From assembly GCA_937872405.1 (NCBI GenBank), contig CALMSP010000265.1, forward strand, positions 1-35,764: 35,764 nucleotides of DNA, given 5' to 3'. The translations under genes were made by a program, and so were the position numbers. This DNA comes from an uncultured Saprospiraceae bacterium (lineage in GTDB: Bacteria; Bacteroidota; Bacteroidia; Chitinophagales; Saprospiraceae). Of the stretch, positions 34,673 to 35,764 are shown one piece after another (the first letter of the stretch is position 1; each line of letters starts with the position of its first letter). Below the pieces are notes generated by a model. That model was not told the origin of the DNA, did no database searches, and saw nothing but the letters and a program-made list of their open reading frames with translations.

Positions 34673-34851
34673 TTGACGAAATCTAAAAAAATAAAACAAC
34701 TGACTTGACCCACGGCTACGATTTTTAAAAAATTACACAAAAGTTATTTAACATAGAAAATTGCGTATTTTTAAGTACAATTTTTACATAAAAAATTAAT
34801 TGTCAGGCTTTTACGAGTAAACTACCCCTTTAATCATAAATCACTAAAAAT

Positions 34852-34907
34852 ATCACAATATCACAATATCACAATATCACAATATCACAATATCACAATA
34901 TCACAAT
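34852..34907 (+). repeat. Tandem repeat, seven perfect copies of ATCACAAT, abutting a start codon
   Basis: Seven identical 8-bp units run without a break from 34852 to 34907, and the next base begins the ATG of the transglutaminase-like gene. The array thus occupies the whole ribosome-binding region. There is no Shine-Dalgarno in it. Units of this size are prone to slipped-strand copy-number change. Confidence 0.95.
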
Positions 34908-35576
34908 ATGAAATCATACCTAACCGCAACCAAATTCATCAACAGCGATCACCCCAAAATACGGGCATTTGCAGAAAAAATAACCAATGGCTCACGCGCA
35001 CCCATTCAAAAAGCCGTACGTATTTATTACGCCGTGCGCGATGGCTGGAAATACAATCCTTATAATATCAGCTTGCAAGATGATGCGTTGTTAGCATCCA
35101 ATATTCTGCAAAAAGAAGACGGGCATTGCATAGACAAAGCAGTCCTGATGATTGCCCTGTTGCGCGCCGCAGGGGTACCCGCGCGGCTATGCTTAGCCAA
35201 AGTGTGCAACCACATTGCTGCCGAGCGCATGACCGAAGCATTTGGCACCGACGAACTCACGCCACACGGCTACGTGGAAGTGTGGCTCAACGAACGCTGG
35301 GTGAAGGCAACGCCTGCTTTCAACAAGGAATTGTGCGAGAAATTAGGCGTGGCGCCGCTCGATTTTGACGGGCAACATGATTCCGTTTTTCAAGAATTTG
35401 ATCGCGCTGGCGGCCAATTCATGGCGTATTTAGAAGAGTACGGCTGCTTTGATGATGTGCCATTAGACTTTATCTATGACAATATGAAAGCGCATTACCC
35501 ACGGTTTTTTACAAGCGATATTACATTCAGTAAAGAAAGATTGTTAGAGATCGTCAACGCCGCACCAGAAGATTGA
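34908..35576 (+). CDS. Transglutaminase-like domain protein
   Basis: A 222-aa soluble protein with a transglutaminase/protease-like core. The catalytic cysteine is C74 in EDGHCIDKAVLMIALLRAAG, followed by VPARLCLAKV, and the histidine is H120 in LTPHGYVEVWLNERWVKATP. The third position, usually Asp, falls on N139 in PAFNKEL. The N-terminus IRAFAEKITNG and IYYAVRDGWKYNPY is typical for this family, which includes cysteine proteases, amidases and proteins of unknown activity. There is no signal peptide, so it acts in the cytoplasm. The ATG at 34908 directly follows the ATCACAAT array; an in-frame TAA at 34845 rules out a longer N-terminus. Confidence 0.87.
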   Translation: MKSYLTATKFINSDHPKIRAFAEKITNGSRAPIQKAVRIYYAVRDGWKYNPYNISLQDDALLASNILQKEDGHCIDKAVLMIALLRAAGVPARLCLAKVCNHIAAERMTEAFGTDELTPHGYVEVWLNERWVKATPAFNKELCEKLGVAPLDFDGQHDSVFQEFDRAGGQFMAYLEEYGCFDDVPLDFIYDNMKAHYPRFFTSDITFSKERLLEIVNAAPED

Positions 35577-35587
35577 ATACTATCGTC

Positions 35588-35620
35588 TTTGAGTTTTATT
35601 TAGCAAATTGCTGTACTTTG
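35588..35620 (+). promoter_or_regulatory. Probable promoter of the last (partial) gene
   Basis: TTTG (35588-35591) and GTACTTTG (35613-35620, one mismatch to TAnnTTTG) stand 21 bp apart, the spacing expected of a Bacteroidota promoter. It leads to the ATG at 35694. Confidence 0.4.
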
Positions 35621-35693
35621 TATAATAAGCTAAATAAATGCTTTAAATATAACCGTCAGATATTTACATCCGAGTTTAAAAGTCCTGACCAAA

Positions 35694-35764
35694 ATGCTAA
35701 AAACCAAAGCTCAAATCGCAAAAAAAACACTCCTCGAAGCCTTTCGGCTAATGGCTACCGCCAA
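35694..35764 (+). CDS. Start of a probable TetR-family regulator (3' end outside window)
   Basis: The last 71 bases open a frame from an ATG with MLKTKAQIAKKTLLEAFRLM and three further residues. The pattern K-x-x-I-x-x-x-x-L-x-x-F is how the first DNA-binding helix of TetR/AcrR proteins often begins. Only 23 residues are visible, so the assignment is tentative. Confidence 0.4.
   Translation, partial: MLKTKAQIAKKTLLEAFRLMATA

Noticed and set aside
34852..34907. Possible CRISPR array
   Set aside because: The units are 8 bp and contiguous, with no spacers and no cas genes, so it is a simple tandem repeat.

Overview
The window reads as chromosomal DNA of a Bacteroidota bacterium, plausibly of the Saprospiria/Chitinophagia side of the phylum (the class is inference). 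The grounds are two proteins with type IX secretion (T9SS) C-terminal sorting domains, a SecA with the long insertion usual in this phylum, starts without clear Shine-Dalgarno sequences, and several upstream TAnnTTTG boxes, the -7 element of the Bacteroidota housekeeping sigma factor. I saw no rRNA, tRNA, CRISPR array, transposase, integrase or phage gene. Most of the window is ordinary core genome.

Layout. 1-2505: the 3' end of infB, a thioredoxin-fold protein and a GT4 glycosyltransferase. 2710-4320 (-): a secreted T9SS beta-propeller-like protein. 4606-9080: a long-chain acyl-CoA ligase, a strong terminator, then a bifunctional class A penicillin-binding protein. 9228-11736 (-): hemL and an ATP-grasp protein of unknown substrate, the latter divergent from secA (11976-15320). 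A 425-bp non-coding stretch rich in dyads and repeats precedes an EamA-type exporter. 16796-20692 (-): DUF4350, DUF4129 and an over-long SpoIIM-like membrane protein in one operon. 20982-23447 (-): a minimal T9SS sorting-domain protein and thrS.

23715-27049 is the least conventional part. A BTAD/SARP-type transcription factor with a degenerate receiver domain is divergent from a 76-aa Cys-rich small protein. Beside it lie a four-part DUF1508 protein and a 163-aa protein that appears to share the DUF1508 protein's C-terminal domain. All are predicted cytoplasmic, and I recognise no described system here. It is the best candidate for something new.

27331-35764 (all +): an alpha/beta hydrolase, a C-terminal processing protease, a MoxR ATPase, an EI24/CysZ-like membrane protein, a MobA-like nucleotidyltransferase, phosphatidylserine decarboxylase, an enoyl-CoA hydratase-like protein with a small helical partner, a transglutaminase-like protein and the start of a probable TetR regulator. 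Seven perfect copies of an 8-bp tandem repeat abut the ATG of the transglutaminase-like gene. An approximately 100-bp repeat occurs twice, in opposite orientations (2599-2697 and 15417-15518). The 9-mer ATCGTAAAT recurs in intergenic dyads.
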